A stretch of 58,417 nucleotides of DNA from Bacteroidales bacterium (GCA_028280405.1 JANQLW010000069.1:1-58417), one strand, 5' to 3'. Positions 28,133 through 37,518 are shown, counted from the first letter of the stretch. The notes: a model not told the origin generated them from the sequence alone. Numbers and translations are program-made.

Positions 28133-29191
28133 TTAATTGCTGTTAAATCTTTCAAGCATAGCTGTTTGTTTAATAACTCCTTCAGCTAACCCTGAAAAAG
28201 CTTCACCAATAGGGCTATTATCTGAGGTCGTGATTGGATTTCCCGCATCACCTGATTCTGCTATACTTGCCACCATCGGAATTTTTCCTAAGAAAGGCGT
28301 GTCGTTTTTCTTTGCAAACTCTTCAGAATTTCCTTTTCCAAAGATGTAATATTTATTATCCGGTAATTCAGCGGGTACGAAATAAGACATATTTTCAATG
28401 ATCCCAAGTACAGGAACTCCTATCTTCTCCTGATTAAACATTGTAAGAGCTTTTTTAACATCCGCAATTGCTACCTGCTGAGGTGTTGTAACAACAATGG
28501 ACCCACTAATTTTGTACGATTGTGTAAAGGTAAGGTGAATATCTCCTGTTCCCGGAGGTAAATCCACAATCATGAAATCCAGATCTCCCCAAACAGCATC
28601 ATTAAATAATTGATTCAGTGCAGATGAAGCCATAGGACCTCTCCAGATTAATGCCTGCTCGGGTTGAACAAAAAAACCGATCGACAAAACTTTAATCCCA
28701 TATTTTTCAATGGGTAAAACTTTTACTTTTCCGTTTATTTCAGTTGCTTTTGGCTGAGTATTCTCCAGTCCAAACATAATAGGTACTGATGGCCCGTAAA
28801 TATCTGCATCCAATAAGCCGACTTTTTTTCCTTTCTTGGAAAGTGCAATGGCTAAGTTTGCTGCAACTGTAGATTTCCCAACTCCTCCTTTGCCTGATGC
28901 GACTGCAAGAATATGCTTAACACCCGATAAAGCTCCCTCTTCTGATGCCGTTTGTGCTTTTGGATTAATCTCAACTTCAATATCTTCTCCAAATTCCTTC
29001 CGAATTACATTTTTACAACTTTCCAGTATCAGTTTAATTCCCGGATCATTTAGATTAGGAAATAATAAATCGAAATAAACTTCTTTCTCTGCTATTTTTA
29101 AATTATCAAGCATTTCCAGCTTAACAATATTATCTTTTTTAGGAAAATAAATTACCTGGCTCAATGCTTCTAATAAGCGCTCTCTATTCAT
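28133..29191 (-). CDS. mrp: Mrp/ApbC-family Fe-S cluster carrier ATPase
   Basis: 352 residues. The N-terminus (about 1-85) is a MIP18/DUF59-like domain. The ATPase begins VKHILAVASGKGGVGKSTVA, the deviant Walker A of the MinD/Mrp family, followed by DADIYGPSVP and DLPPGTGDIHLTFTQ. It binds and transfers Fe-S clusters. The next gene downstream is the NifU domain protein. Confidence 0.93.
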   Translation of the reverse strand: MNRERLLEALSQVIYFPKKDNIVKLEMLDNLKIAEKEVYFDLLFPNLNDPGIKLILESCKNVIRKEFGEDIEVEINPKAQTASEEGALSGVKHILAVASGKGGVGKSTVAANLAIALSKKGKKVGLLDADIYGPSVPIMFGLENTQPKATEINGKVKVLPIEKYGIKVLSIGFFVQPEQALIWRGPMASSALNQLFNDAVWGDLDFMIVDLPPGTGDIHLTFTQSYKISGSIVVTTPQQVAIADVKKALTMFNQEKIGVPVLGIIENMSYFVPAELPDNKYYIFGKGNSEEFAKKNDTPFLGKIPMVASIAESGDAGNPITTSDNSPIGEAFSGLAEGVIKQTAMLERFNSN

Positions 29192-29256
29192 CTTGTCTAC
29201 AAAAAACTATTTTTATTTAGATTTTGTAAAAGTAGTAAAAATTCATATATGAATTG

Positions 29257-29595
29257 CTAAATATTTAATTCTTTGGAGGGATCCCAGAAGTGCTTTTCAA
29301 AATCAATAATCTGATCATTTTTAACTTTGATTCCTTCGTTTTCCAAAAGCTGCTGCATGATATCAGGTGCACCGAAATGGGCTTTCCCGGTAAGCATCCC
29401 ATTTCTGTTAACAACTCGATGAGCCGGAATACTCTGCTTAGAAGTATGAGAACCATTCATAGCCCAACCTACCATTCTTGCCGAACCTTTGCTGCCAAGA
29501 TAAGCTGCAATTGCTCCGTAGGACGTAACTCTTCCATATGGAATTAATTGGGCTACCTGGTAAACTTGCTCAAAAAAACTGATATCTTCATTCAT
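29257..29595 (-). CDS. Alkyltransferase-like (Atl) DNA-binding protein
   Basis: 112 residues of the MGMT DNA-binding fold: IPYGRVTSYGAIAAYLG, the arginine finger in SARMVGWAMNGS, and then P57-A58-H59-R60. In active O6-alkylguanine transferases this reads PCHR; here alanine replaces the methyl-accepting cysteine. That is the Atl type, which binds alkylated bases and flags them for nucleotide excision repair. The start codon abuts the trmB stop. Confidence 0.9.
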   Translation of the reverse strand: MNEDISFFEQVYQVAQLIPYGRVTSYGAIAAYLGSKGSARMVGWAMNGSHTSKQSIPAHRVVNRNGMLTGKAHFGAPDIMQQLLENEGIKVKNDQIIDFEKHFWDPSKELNI

Positions 29596-30266
29596 TATTG
29601 CTTCATTCTAAATTTTACATAATTAATAGGTATTCCCTGTTCCAGATATTTTTTTTCATAAAATGTTTGTATTTCTTTAGGAGCTCCTTTGCAATCCGAA
29701 TTATACAAGTCTCGGGTTAAGTAAATCAATTCATGTTGATGTTGCTCAATAACTTCTGTAACTGTATATTCAAAGAGCCCAATATTATCTGTTTTCAGAT
29801 GAATGATTCCATCTTTAGCCAAGAAATTTTTATAAATATCCAGAAATCTGGGAGATGTTAATCGTTTTCTGACTTTGATTTCTTTAGGTTGAGGGTCCGG
29901 GAAGGTGATCCATATTTCACTTACTTCTTCAGTATTAAAATAACTTGCAATATGCTCAATTCTGGTACGGATAAATCCTACATTGGGCATGTTTTCTTCA
30001 TTAGAAGTTTTACATCCTCGCCATAGCCTTGCACCTTTGATATCTACCCCTATAAAATTTTTTTCAGGATTTCTTTTCGCCAAACCAACTGTATATTCTC
30101 CTTTTCCACATCCTAATTCAAGAACTATAGGGTTTTCATTTTTGAAGAAATCTTTATTCCAGTTTCCTTTTAAAGGGACCCCTTTTTCAATTTCCTTATA
30201 ACTCATTTGAATTAAATTCGGAAATGTTTCATTCTCTGCAAAACGAAATAACTTATTCTTTGCCAC
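29595..30266 (-). CDS. trmB: tRNA (guanine-N7-)-methyltransferase
   Basis: 223 residues. The SAM site is VLELGCGKGEYTVGLAKRNPEKNFIGVDIKGARLWRG, followed by WITFPDPQPKEIKVRKRLTSPRFL, the TrmB signature. It methylates G46 of tRNA. It shares one base with the downstream Atl gene. Confidence 0.95.
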   Translation of the reverse strand: MAKNKLFRFAENETFPNLIQMSYKEIEKGVPLKGNWNKDFFKNENPIVLELGCGKGEYTVGLAKRNPEKNFIGVDIKGARLWRGCKTSNEENMPNVGFIRTRIEHIASYFNTEEVSEIWITFPDPQPKEIKVRKRLTSPRFLDIYKNFLAKDGIIHLKTDNIGLFEYTVTEVIEQHQHELIYLTRDLYNSDCKGAPKEIQTFYEKKYLEQGIPINYVKFRMKQ

Positions 30267-30349
30267 AGCTTAAAATTTTCGACAAATTTCGTAAAAAAAT
30301 AAAATCAGGAAAAAATATTAATCTAAAAAAGTAAATAGATAAAGGATAC

Positions 30350-31603
30350 TTAGATACTGTATAACCATGCAGCATCGTTTTCTTTTCTTCGGATAACCGC
30401 TAATTGTTGGTTTGCACTTCTTAAGTCTTTGAATGCTTCAAAGCAAACTCTGTAATAGCCACTGTTAGTTTGTCCGACAATGGATGCTTTATAGCCTTTG
30501 CTTTTTAGATTGCTAACTAAATTATCAGCATTGGTTTTACTCTTGAAAACACCGGCAATAATGAAATGTTTGTAGGATTTGTTTTTTTCATCTGGAACCA
30601 CTACCTCGGCAATTTTATCTTTTTTTACCTTTTCCGTTTGGTGTGATTCCTTTTCTTCGGTACCTTTTGTTTTTTGGAGGTCTTCTTCTTCTTTTTCTAC
30701 TTCTGCTTCTGCTTCTGCTTCTTCAACGTCCTTATTCTTCAAATGTCTTTCTGAATCTTTTTCTTTCGGAATATCTTCAACTTTTCGCTCTATTTTAGGA
30801 ACTGCTTTTTTCTCTTTGTCAATAGCTTTTTTTCCCCCTTTGGTGTTTTTTCTTGATAGCTTATCAATTAAAGTGACTACTCCTAACGTTCTGTTTTCTC
30901 CAAGGTCGTTCAATACTCTGTCATCTGGATTTGATAAAACAGGAATGTATCCGGCATAGTTATTATAGAATTGTTTAACTGAGCCAAATTTGAAAATAGT
31001 AATTGAAGCTATGGCAATTAAGATGATAATAAATGAAATATTGATGTTGATATATTTGGGGGTGTCATCTTTAACTTTTTTATAAGCTTCTTTTCTTTTT
31101 GTCTCTTTTATTACAGTTTGTTTTGGACTTCTGTCCTTAGGCTCTGATTTTTTGTTTCTGGATATTCCACTGTACTGTGAAGTTCTCTTAATATCAGGAG
31201 AAACAAAGCTTTTTAATCCAAATGAATCAGCCAGGTAGTTTTGTGATTGATCAGCTTCAAAACAAATATTCTCTTCTTTATCAAGATATAATACACCAAC
31301 TTTTCTGAAACGAATCTGTTTGCCATTCTCTAATTCCTGCTTGCATCTTTTAGCAAATCTTTCAACAGCTGCTCTCGCTTCAATATACGTTAGGTTCTCT
31401 TTTTTTGCAATATAGTTTACCAGCAGGCCGTCATTGGCTTTCAAATGAACATTGAAAACAATATCCTTACTTGGTGGAACAAAGTGATTTTGGATTGGTA
31501 AAATCTGTGCTGATTTATCTTTGGTAATAAACCCACCAAAATCAGGAATTACGATGCATTCGTATTCGAAAAGGAGATCGCTTATGTATTTTGCAATTTT
31601 CAT
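30350..31603 (-). CDS. CCDC81-like HU domain / SPOR domain membrane protein
   Basis: 417 residues in four parts. Residues 1 to about 130 are the prokaryotic CCDC81-type HU-like domain (ISDLLFEYECIVIPDFGGFI, RFRKVGVLYLDKEENICFEAD). Around 177-197 is a single membrane span (INISFIIILIAIASITIFKFG). A long Lys/Glu-rich, probably extended region follows, and residues about 340-417 are a SPOR domain (HFIIAGVFKSKTNADNLVSNLKSKGYKASIVG). SPOR binds denuded septal peptidoglycan. The HU-like part faces the cytoplasm, so the protein could connect division sites with a cytoplasmic partner; that is inference. Confidence 0.85.
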   Translation of the reverse strand: MKIAKYISDLLFEYECIVIPDFGGFITKDKSAQILPIQNHFVPPSKDIVFNVHLKANDGLLVNYIAKKENLTYIEARAAVERFAKRCKQELENGKQIRFRKVGVLYLDKEENICFEADQSQNYLADSFGLKSFVSPDIKRTSQYSGISRNKKSEPKDRSPKQTVIKETKRKEAYKKVKDDTPKYININISFIIILIAIASITIFKFGSVKQFYNNYAGYIPVLSNPDDRVLNDLGENRTLGVVTLIDKLSRKNTKGGKKAIDKEKKAVPKIERKVEDIPKEKDSERHLKNKDVEEAEAEAEVEKEEEDLQKTKGTEEKESHQTEKVKKDKIAEVVVPDEKNKSYKHFIIAGVFKSKTNADNLVSNLKSKGYKASIVGQTNSGYYRVCFEAFKDLRSANQQLAVIRRKENDAAWLYSI

Positions 31604-31734
31604 TGGAGCTGAAATTTTAGAGAACAGTATGCTAAAGTACGACCGAAAGCTAAAATATTCAAGTTTTGTTGATAATTTTTCCAGATTTTCTATAGTGTTT
31701 ATTACTTAAATTATCATAATTCTGATGGATTTCA

Positions 31735-32067
31735 TTAATAGAGTTTTCCTCCTAACGGAACATCTGAACCAGGATTTATAAGTACAACCTCATTGTTTTT
31801 GTCAGGAACTCCAAGCGTCAGTACTTCCGACATAAATGGGCCAATCTGACGGGGAGGGAAATTTACTACAGCCAAAACTTGTTTTCCCAGTAATTCCTCT
31901 TTAGAGTAATTAGAAACAATTTGGGCACTCGATTTTTTGGTTCCCAACTCACCTCCAAAATCAATTTTGAGTTTATAAGCTGGTTTTCGGGCTTCCGGGA
32001 AATCCAAAACTTCAATGATTTTCCCTACCCTTATATCTACTTTTTCAAAATCTTTAAATGTGATCAT
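31735..32067 (-). CDS. csaA: CsaA-type tRNA-binding domain protein
   Basis: 110 residues with an OB-fold tRNA-binding domain: FEKVDIRVGKIIEVLDFPEARKPAYKLKIDFG, AQIVSNY, VLAVVNFPPRQIGPFMSEVLTLG. CsaA is described as an export-related chaperone and resembles the C-terminal domain of MetRS. It follows the kinase gene by 3 nt. Confidence 0.92.
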   Translation of the reverse strand: MITFKDFEKVDIRVGKIIEVLDFPEARKPAYKLKIDFGGELGTKKSSAQIVSNYSKEELLGKQVLAVVNFPPRQIGPFMSEVLTLGVPDKNNEVVLINPGSDVPLGGKLY

Positions 32068-32070
32068 AAT

Positions 32071-32688
32071 TTATTCAAAGAGTCCGTGTATTTCAGCATT
32101 GATCTTTTCAATAATCATTCCCAAGTCTTCAGGATTGTCTTGAAAGTCGATGTTGTCAACATCTATAACAAGTAATTTCCCTAATTTATATTTGCTAATC
32201 CAGGTTTCATAACGTTCATTCAAAAGCTTCAAATAATCCAGACGAATAGATTCTTCGTATTCCCTACCTCTTTTTTGTATCTGGTTTACCAGGTTAGGTA
32301 CTGAAGATTTTAAATAAATCAATAAATCAGGTGCCTGGATAAATGAGCTCATCAATTCAAATAATGAAGAGTAGTTTTCAAAATCGCGGGATGACATTAA
32401 ATTCATGGAATGCAGGTTAGGAGCAAAAATGTATGCATCTTCATAAATGGTCCTGTCCTGAATTACGGTTTTGCCACTTTGACGAATTTGAATAATCTGA
32501 CGAAATCTACTGTTCAGAAAATATACCTGGAGGTTAAATGACCAGCGCTGCATATCTTCATAGAAACTATTTAAGTATGGATTCGTGTCAATGTCTTCAT
32601 AATGGGCTTCCCAGCCGAAATGTTTAGATAATAAACGGGTTAAAGTTGTTTTTCCTGAGCCAATATTTCCTGCGATTGCTATATGCAT
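32071..32688 (-). CDS. Deoxynucleoside kinase
   Basis: 205 residues of the dNK/dGK/dAK family. Walker A GNIGSGKTT (residues 7-15), the YEDIDTNPYLNSFYED substrate region, and QDRTIYEDAYIFA with the DR[ST] motif. It phosphorylates deoxyribonucleosides for salvage. Base specificity cannot be read from the sequence. Confidence 0.92.
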   Translation of the reverse strand: MHIAIAGNIGSGKTTLTRLLSKHFGWEAHYEDIDTNPYLNSFYEDMQRWSFNLQVYFLNSRFRQIIQIRQSGKTVIQDRTIYEDAYIFAPNLHSMNLMSSRDFENYSSLFELMSSFIQAPDLLIYLKSSVPNLVNQIQKRGREYEESIRLDYLKLLNERYETWISKYKLGKLLVIDVDNIDFQDNPEDLGMIIEKINAEIHGLFE

Positions 32689-32751
32689 TATTTAAATATT
32701 TTGATGAGTAAAAATTACGAATTTATAAAAATAATCATGTAATTCTCTGAT

Positions 32752-34269
32752 TTAATTATCTAATGTTTTTAAAATATCGTCAATATAATTTCTGTTGTTA
32801 GATAAACGGGGGACTTTGTTTTGTCCGCCTAATTTACCTTTCTTTTTTAGCCATTTGTAAAAAGTGCCTTTAGGCACTGAATGGATAATAGGTTCGTGTA
32901 ATAACAGATCATGTGAACGCTTGGCTTCATAATCGGAATTTACCTTTTTCAGATTATCGTCAAATGACCTTTTGAAATCATTTAAATCTTTTGGTTCTGC
33001 TTCAAATTCAATGATCCATTCATGAGCTGCTTTTTTATTATCACCAAGATAAATGGGTGCTCCGGTATATTCATTAACTATGGATTTATGTTTATCACAT
33101 GCACCTTTTAAAGCTGCTTCGGCATTATCAATAATTAACTCCTCACCAAATGCATTAATAAAGTTTTTAGTTCTTCCGGTAATTCTGATCCGGTAAGGCG
33201 AAAGGCTCGTAAATTCCACAGTATCCCCGATCTGATATCTCCAAAGCCCTCCATTGGTTGAGATCACTAATGCGTAGTTTTTGTTTAGCTCTACATCTTC
33301 CAGTAAAACGGTTTGAGGATTTTCATCTTCCCAGTTTTCCATAGGAATGAATTCATAATATACACCATAATCCAGCATTAAAAGCATTTCATCCGAATGA
33401 TTTGTATCCTGAATTCCAAAAAATCCTTCACTGGCATTGTAGGTGTTCATATAAACCATTTCATTGGAAGGAATCAATGATTTAAATTGTTCTCTGTAAG
33501 GGTCGAAGTTTACACCTCCATGGAAAAATACTTCCAGGTTTGGCCAAATTTCCAGTATGTTCTTTTTATTGGTAATTTCCAGTATTCTTTTGAGTAAAAG
33601 CAAGGTCCAGGAAGGAACACCTGATAAGCTGGTTACATCATGGTCAATGGTGGATTGTGCCATGATTTCAATCTTTTCTTCCCAATTGTCCAGTAAAGCA
33701 ATACTCCGTTTTGGTACCCTTACAAATTCTGCCCAATAGGGAAGGTTATTAATAATAATAGCTGAAAGGTCACCTTCAATATATTCGGCATTGTTTACTT
33801 CAATGATTTTTTGACTTCCTCCTAATGCCAAGCCTCTTCCATCAAAAAATGAAGTTTCCTGGTTATTGTTAAAATAGATGGCAAGCATGTCTTTTCCTGC
33901 TTTATAATGACATTCTTCCAGCGATTCTTCGGTAACCGGAATAAATTTACTTTTATCGGAAGTGGTTCCGGAAGATTTTGCAAACCATTTAACATCCGTA
34001 TTCCATAACAGATTTTGCTCTCCGGAACGCATGCGGTCAATATAAAGTTTCAAATCATCGTAAGTGCTTATCGGAATCCTGTTCCTGAAATCATCTATAT
34101 CCTTAATGTCATGATATAAATATTTTCTGCCCCACTCTGTATCTTTTCCTTCCTGAATTAGTTTTTTAAACCATTCAAGCTGAACTTCATGAGGATACTT
34201 CATAAATAGCTCAATTTGGTGATATCGTTTTTTTATAAACCAGGAAAGTACAGAGTTAATTAATGCCAT
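32752..34269 (-). CDS. GH3 (auxin-responsive promoter) family adenylating enzyme
   Basis: 505 residues from the ATG at 34269; a longer in-frame start at 34350 adds a stretch not typical of the family. KSSGTTSDKSKFIPVT is the ATP-binding motif 1, and YNASEGFFGIQ and NGGLWRYQIGDTVEFTS are further GH3 motifs. The family adenylates carboxylic acids and often joins them to amino acids. Bacterial members are common in Bacteroidota but their substrates are unknown to me. The gene is divergent from ispE. Confidence 0.88.
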   Translation of the reverse strand: MALINSVLSWFIKKRYHQIELFMKYPHEVQLEWFKKLIQEGKDTEWGRKYLYHDIKDIDDFRNRIPISTYDDLKLYIDRMRSGEQNLLWNTDVKWFAKSSGTTSDKSKFIPVTEESLEECHYKAGKDMLAIYFNNNQETSFFDGRGLALGGSQKIIEVNNAEYIEGDLSAIIINNLPYWAEFVRVPKRSIALLDNWEEKIEIMAQSTIDHDVTSLSGVPSWTLLLLKRILEITNKKNILEIWPNLEVFFHGGVNFDPYREQFKSLIPSNEMVYMNTYNASEGFFGIQDTNHSDEMLLMLDYGVYYEFIPMENWEDENPQTVLLEDVELNKNYALVISTNGGLWRYQIGDTVEFTSLSPYRIRITGRTKNFINAFGEELIIDNAEAALKGACDKHKSIVNEYTGAPIYLGDNKKAAHEWIIEFEAEPKDLNDFKRSFDDNLKKVNSDYEAKRSHDLLLHEPIIHSVPKGTFYKWLKKKGKLGGQNKVPRLSNNRNYIDDILKTLDN

Positions 34270-34385
34270 AAATCTATTAAAATTACTATACCAAAAATAA
34301 AGAAATTTATGATTTTTAAAGGCTAGCCTGAATGATTTCTTTATTAACAATTTTTATATTTTTTAGCAGGCAAGATTTATTTTCG

Positions 34386-34393
34386 TAGATTTG
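34386..34393 (+). promoter_or_regulatory. -7-like box directly before ispE
   Basis: TAGATTTG ends 4 nt before the ispE ATG. If used, transcription would start at or just past the ATG, giving a leaderless message. No -33 TTG at 17-23 nt is seen, so it may be chance. Confidence 0.25.
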
Positions 34394-34397
34394 TATT

Positions 34398-35213
34398 ATG
34401 CTAGCTTTTCCAAACTGCAAAATAAATTTGGGGCTTTCCATCACAGAAAAAAGGGCCGATAATTATCATAATCTAGAAACCGTGTTTTATCCGGTGCCAT
34501 TATATGATGTTTTAGAAATTATAGAGTCACAAGAAAAAAAAACAAGATTTGCTTCTGAAGGTATTCCGGTTCCCGGAGATATAAGTAGTAATTTATGTTT
34601 GAAGGCTTATGAATTGATATCAAAAGATTATCGGATTCCGGCTGTTGATATTTCTCTTATCAAAAACATTCCAATGGGTGCCGGATTGGGTGGAGGTTCT
34701 TCAGATGCCGCATTTACCTTAAAGTTGCTGAATGATCTATTCGAACTAAAAATAACAGATGAGAAATTAATCGGATATGCCTCGGTTCTTGGTGCTGATT
34801 GTGCTTTTTTTATTAAGAATAAAGCTATGTTTGCACATGGTATCGGGAATTTATTTCAAGAGATAGAACTGAATCTGGAAAGCTATTATATGGTGCTTAT
34901 TAAACCTCCTGTTCATATTAGTACTGCTGAAGCATATTCCGGAATCATTCCTTCTAAAAAAAGCCCCCAAGTATTAGATATCATAAAATCACCTTTACAT
35001 ACTTGGAAAAATCATCTGATTAATGATTTCGAGAAAAGTATTTTTAAAAATCATGAAGAAATAAAGTTTCTAAAAAATTATCTTTATGCACAGGGAGCTG
35101 TCTATGCTTCGATGAGCGGAAGTGGTTCTTCTGTTTTTGGTTTGTTTGAAAAAGAAGTTGACTTTGCAGAAGACTTTACGGATTGCTTTTATTGGAGTGG
35201 GTTTTTAAAATAA
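34398..35213 (+). CDS. ispE: 4-Diphosphocytidyl-2-C-methyl-D-erythritol kinase
   Basis: 271 residues of the GHMP kinase fold. The N-terminus reads AFPNCKINLGLSITEKRADNYHNLETVF with the KxN substrate motif, the ATP loop is PMGAGLGGGSSDAAF, and YASMSGSGSSVFGLF is the C-terminal motif 3. It phosphorylates CDP-methylerythritol in the non-mevalonate isoprenoid pathway, which also feeds the menaquinone tail made by menA. Confidence 0.95.
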   Translation: MLAFPNCKINLGLSITEKRADNYHNLETVFYPVPLYDVLEIIESQEKKTRFASEGIPVPGDISSNLCLKAYELISKDYRIPAVDISLIKNIPMGAGLGGGSSDAAFTLKLLNDLFELKITDEKLIGYASVLGADCAFFIKNKAMFAHGIGNLFQEIELNLESYYMVLIKPPVHISTAEAYSGIIPSKKSPQVLDIIKSPLHTWKNHLINDFEKSIFKNHEEIKFLKNYLYAQGAVYASMSGSGSSVFGLFEKEVDFAEDFTDCFYWSGFLK

Positions 35214-35219
35214 ATACCA

Positions 35220-36296
35220 TTATTTAGGAGAAGTTCGCATCAATATAATCCCAACTATACTGAACAGGAAAATAGGAATCCATGCGGCCAGCAAAGGGGG
35301 TAAATTCCCGGAAGTGGCAAATACGGTTGATACCTGCATAAACAAAATAAACGAAAATGCAATGCCAAGGCCAAGGCCCAGATGCATTCCTATGCCACCT
35401 CTGATTTTTCGGTTGGATAAGGAAAACCCAATTAAAGTCATTACGATGGTTGCAAATGGAGATGCAAGTCTCCGCCCTTTTTCCACCTCATAAAATTTTA
35501 AGTTTTTTGAACCTTTGAGCCTTTCATAATCTATCTTCTCATTTAGCTCATTGTAGTTCATTATTTCATAATCTTCTTTCAAGGTATAAAGGTCTCGTGG
35601 GTGGAGGCTAAGTGTAGTGTCCAATTTATCTCCTCTTCTAAAAGTTTCCTTTTTCCCATCTAAAAAACGTTCATAATAATCCTTAATGTTCCAGGATTTG
35701 GTTTCTTCTTTCCAAAATATACGTTCGGCTTTTAGCTTGTAAACCATTTGATAGTTTTCAAATTTTTCGATGGAAAACTGATACCCAAACTGGCTTGCTG
35801 CATTATATCTTTCTACATAGATAAAAGTTCCTGGTTCGAGTTGCAGATGTACATTCCTGTCTTTATCATCTTCCAACTTTTTGATATATTCCCCCCTGAA
35901 TTCACGCCGGTTTTCATTTGCTACAGGAATTAAAAAATTACTTAGATAAAATGATAGAATAGCAAGAAATACAGAAGAAATCAAATAAGGCCTTAGTAAT
36001 CTGTAAAAACTCATCCCTCCGTTTAATATGGCAATGATTTCAGTATTGGAAGCTAATTTCGAAGTGAAAAATACAACTGATATAAAAGTGAATAAATAGA
36101 TGAACAGATTGATAAAGTAAGGAATGAAGTTTAAATAATAGGTGAAAATAATTTCATTCAGCGGAGCATTATTCTCCAAAAATTCATCAATATTTTCTGA
36201 GACATCAAAAATGATTACTACAATGATTAAAAGAGAAATAGCATAGAAAAATGTTCCCAGGAACTTCTTAATAATATAGAAATCGATGATCTTCAT
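35220..36296 (-). CDS. lptG: LptF/LptG-family permease
   Basis: 358 residues with three N-terminal membrane spans, a periplasmic domain (about 105-270) and three C-terminal spans. The opening MKIIDFYIIKKFLGTFFYAISLLI is typical of YjgP/YjgQ proteins. It belongs to the inner-membrane part of the LPS transport machine. It lies 36 nt downstream of tgt. LptF is the alternative name; the family cannot be split with confidence here. Confidence 0.9.
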   Translation of the reverse strand: MKIIDFYIIKKFLGTFFYAISLLIIVVIIFDVSENIDEFLENNAPLNEIIFTYYLNFIPYFINLFIYLFTFISVVFFTSKLASNTEIIAILNGGMSFYRLLRPYLISSVFLAILSFYLSNFLIPVANENRREFRGEYIKKLEDDKDRNVHLQLEPGTFIYVERYNAASQFGYQFSIEKFENYQMVYKLKAERIFWKEETKSWNIKDYYERFLDGKKETFRRGDKLDTTLSLHPRDLYTLKEDYEIMNYNELNEKIDYERLKGSKNLKFYEVEKGRRLASPFATIVMTLIGFSLSNRKIRGGIGMHLGLGLGIAFSFILFMQVSTVFATSGNLPPLLAAWIPIFLFSIVGIILMRTSPK

Positions 36297-36332
36297 ATTA
36301 AAAACAAATATATAAAAGCCTGTGCTTAAAAT

Positions 36333-37463
36333 TTACAATCGTTGCGATAATTGTGCCACCATTTTATTTTTCCATGAAGAAAATATTCCGGAAAGTATTT
36401 GTTCACGTGCATTTTCAACCAGCCACAAGTAAAATCTTAAATTATGTAAACTTGCTATCATGCCTGCCAGTATTTCGTTTGCAGCAAATAAATGACGCAA
36501 ATATGCTTTGCTATATTGAGTGTCAACATAAGAAGTTCCATTTGGATCTAATACGGAAAAATCTTTTTTCCACTTTTCATTTTTGATATTAATAGTACCT
36601 TCGGTTGTATATAATATCCCGTGACGGGCATTCCTGGTTGGCATTACACAGTCAAACATATCTATTCCTAAAGCGATACTTTCTAAAATATTGGCAGGTG
36701 TCCCAACACCCATTAAGTACCGGGCTTTGTCATGAGGTAATATATCACAAACTACTTCTGTCATTTCATACATCATCTCATGGGGTTCACCAACGGATAA
36801 ACCTCCGATTGCATTCCCGGTTGCATCTTTTGATGCAATGTATTCGGCAGATTCTTTTCTTAAGTCTTTGTATACACTCCCCTGAACTATAGGAAATAAA
36901 TTTTGATGATAACCGTATTTGCCCTCAGTATTGTTAAAATGTGAAATGCATCGTTCGAGCCAACGATGAGTAAGGCCTAAGGATTTTTTTGCATAGTCAT
37001 AATCACAGGGATAAGGTGTGCATTCATCAAAAGCCATGATAATATCTGCTCCGATTGTACGTTGAATATCCATCACATTTTCAGGAGTGAACTTATGCCT
37101 GGAACCGTCAATATGCGATTGAAAGATTACACCTTCTTCATTTAATTTTCTGGTATTCGATAAAGAATATACCTGGTAACCTCCACTGTCTGTCAACATT
37201 GGTTTATTCCATCCGTTGAACTTATGCAAGCCTCCTGCATTTTCTATGATCTCTAATCCCGGACGAAGATACAGATGATAAGTATTGCCTAAAATGATCT
37301 GAGCTTTGGTATCTGTTTTTAATTCAGGAATGTGGACTGCTTTAACAGCTCCTGCTGTTCCAACAGGCATGAAAATAGGTGTCTTAATTTCTCCATGATC
37401 TGTTTTAAAAACTCCTGCCCTTGCTTTCGATTCCCTATCTTTTGATTCTATAGAAAACTGCAT
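36333..37463 (-). CDS. tgt: tRNA-guanine transglycosylase (queuine-type), lacking the usual zinc cysteines
   Basis: 376 residues. The nucleophile region is MLTDSGGYQVYSLS, followed by DECTPYP, GGLSVGEP, YLMGVGTPANILE and FDCVMPTRNARHG. It inserts a 7-deazaguanine base at position 34 of certain tRNAs. The C-terminal zinc motif (usually CxCxxC with a distant His) is replaced: the segment before SKAYLRHLFAANE has no cysteine, while the distant His is kept (SLHNLRFYLWL). I believe other Bacteroidota Tgt proteins look the same, from memory and unchecked. Confidence 0.93.
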   Translation of the reverse strand: MQFSIESKDRESKARAGVFKTDHGEIKTPIFMPVGTAGAVKAVHIPELKTDTKAQIILGNTYHLYLRPGLEIIENAGGLHKFNGWNKPMLTDSGGYQVYSLSNTRKLNEEGVIFQSHIDGSRHKFTPENVMDIQRTIGADIIMAFDECTPYPCDYDYAKKSLGLTHRWLERCISHFNNTEGKYGYHQNLFPIVQGSVYKDLRKESAEYIASKDATGNAIGGLSVGEPHEMMYEMTEVVCDILPHDKARYLMGVGTPANILESIALGIDMFDCVMPTRNARHGILYTTEGTINIKNEKWKKDFSVLDPNGTSYVDTQYSKAYLRHLFAANEILAGMIASLHNLRFYLWLVENAREQILSGIFSSWKNKMVAQLSQRL

Positions 37464-37510
37464 TTTTATCTTGTTTAATAAGCCGATATCAATGTTAAAA
37501 AATTATTGTC

Positions 37511-37518
37511 CAAAGATA
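37511..37518 (-). promoter_or_regulatory. Possible -7 box for tgt-lptG
   Basis: CAAAGATA on the plus strand is TATCTTTG on the minus strand, about 48 nt before the tgt start codon. A -33 element is not evident. Confidence 0.35.

Noticed and set aside
30579..30959. 126-residue Ser/Phe-rich frame opposite the SPOR gene
   Set aside because: It is the complement of the Lys/Glu-rich linker of the real gene, which explains its odd composition.
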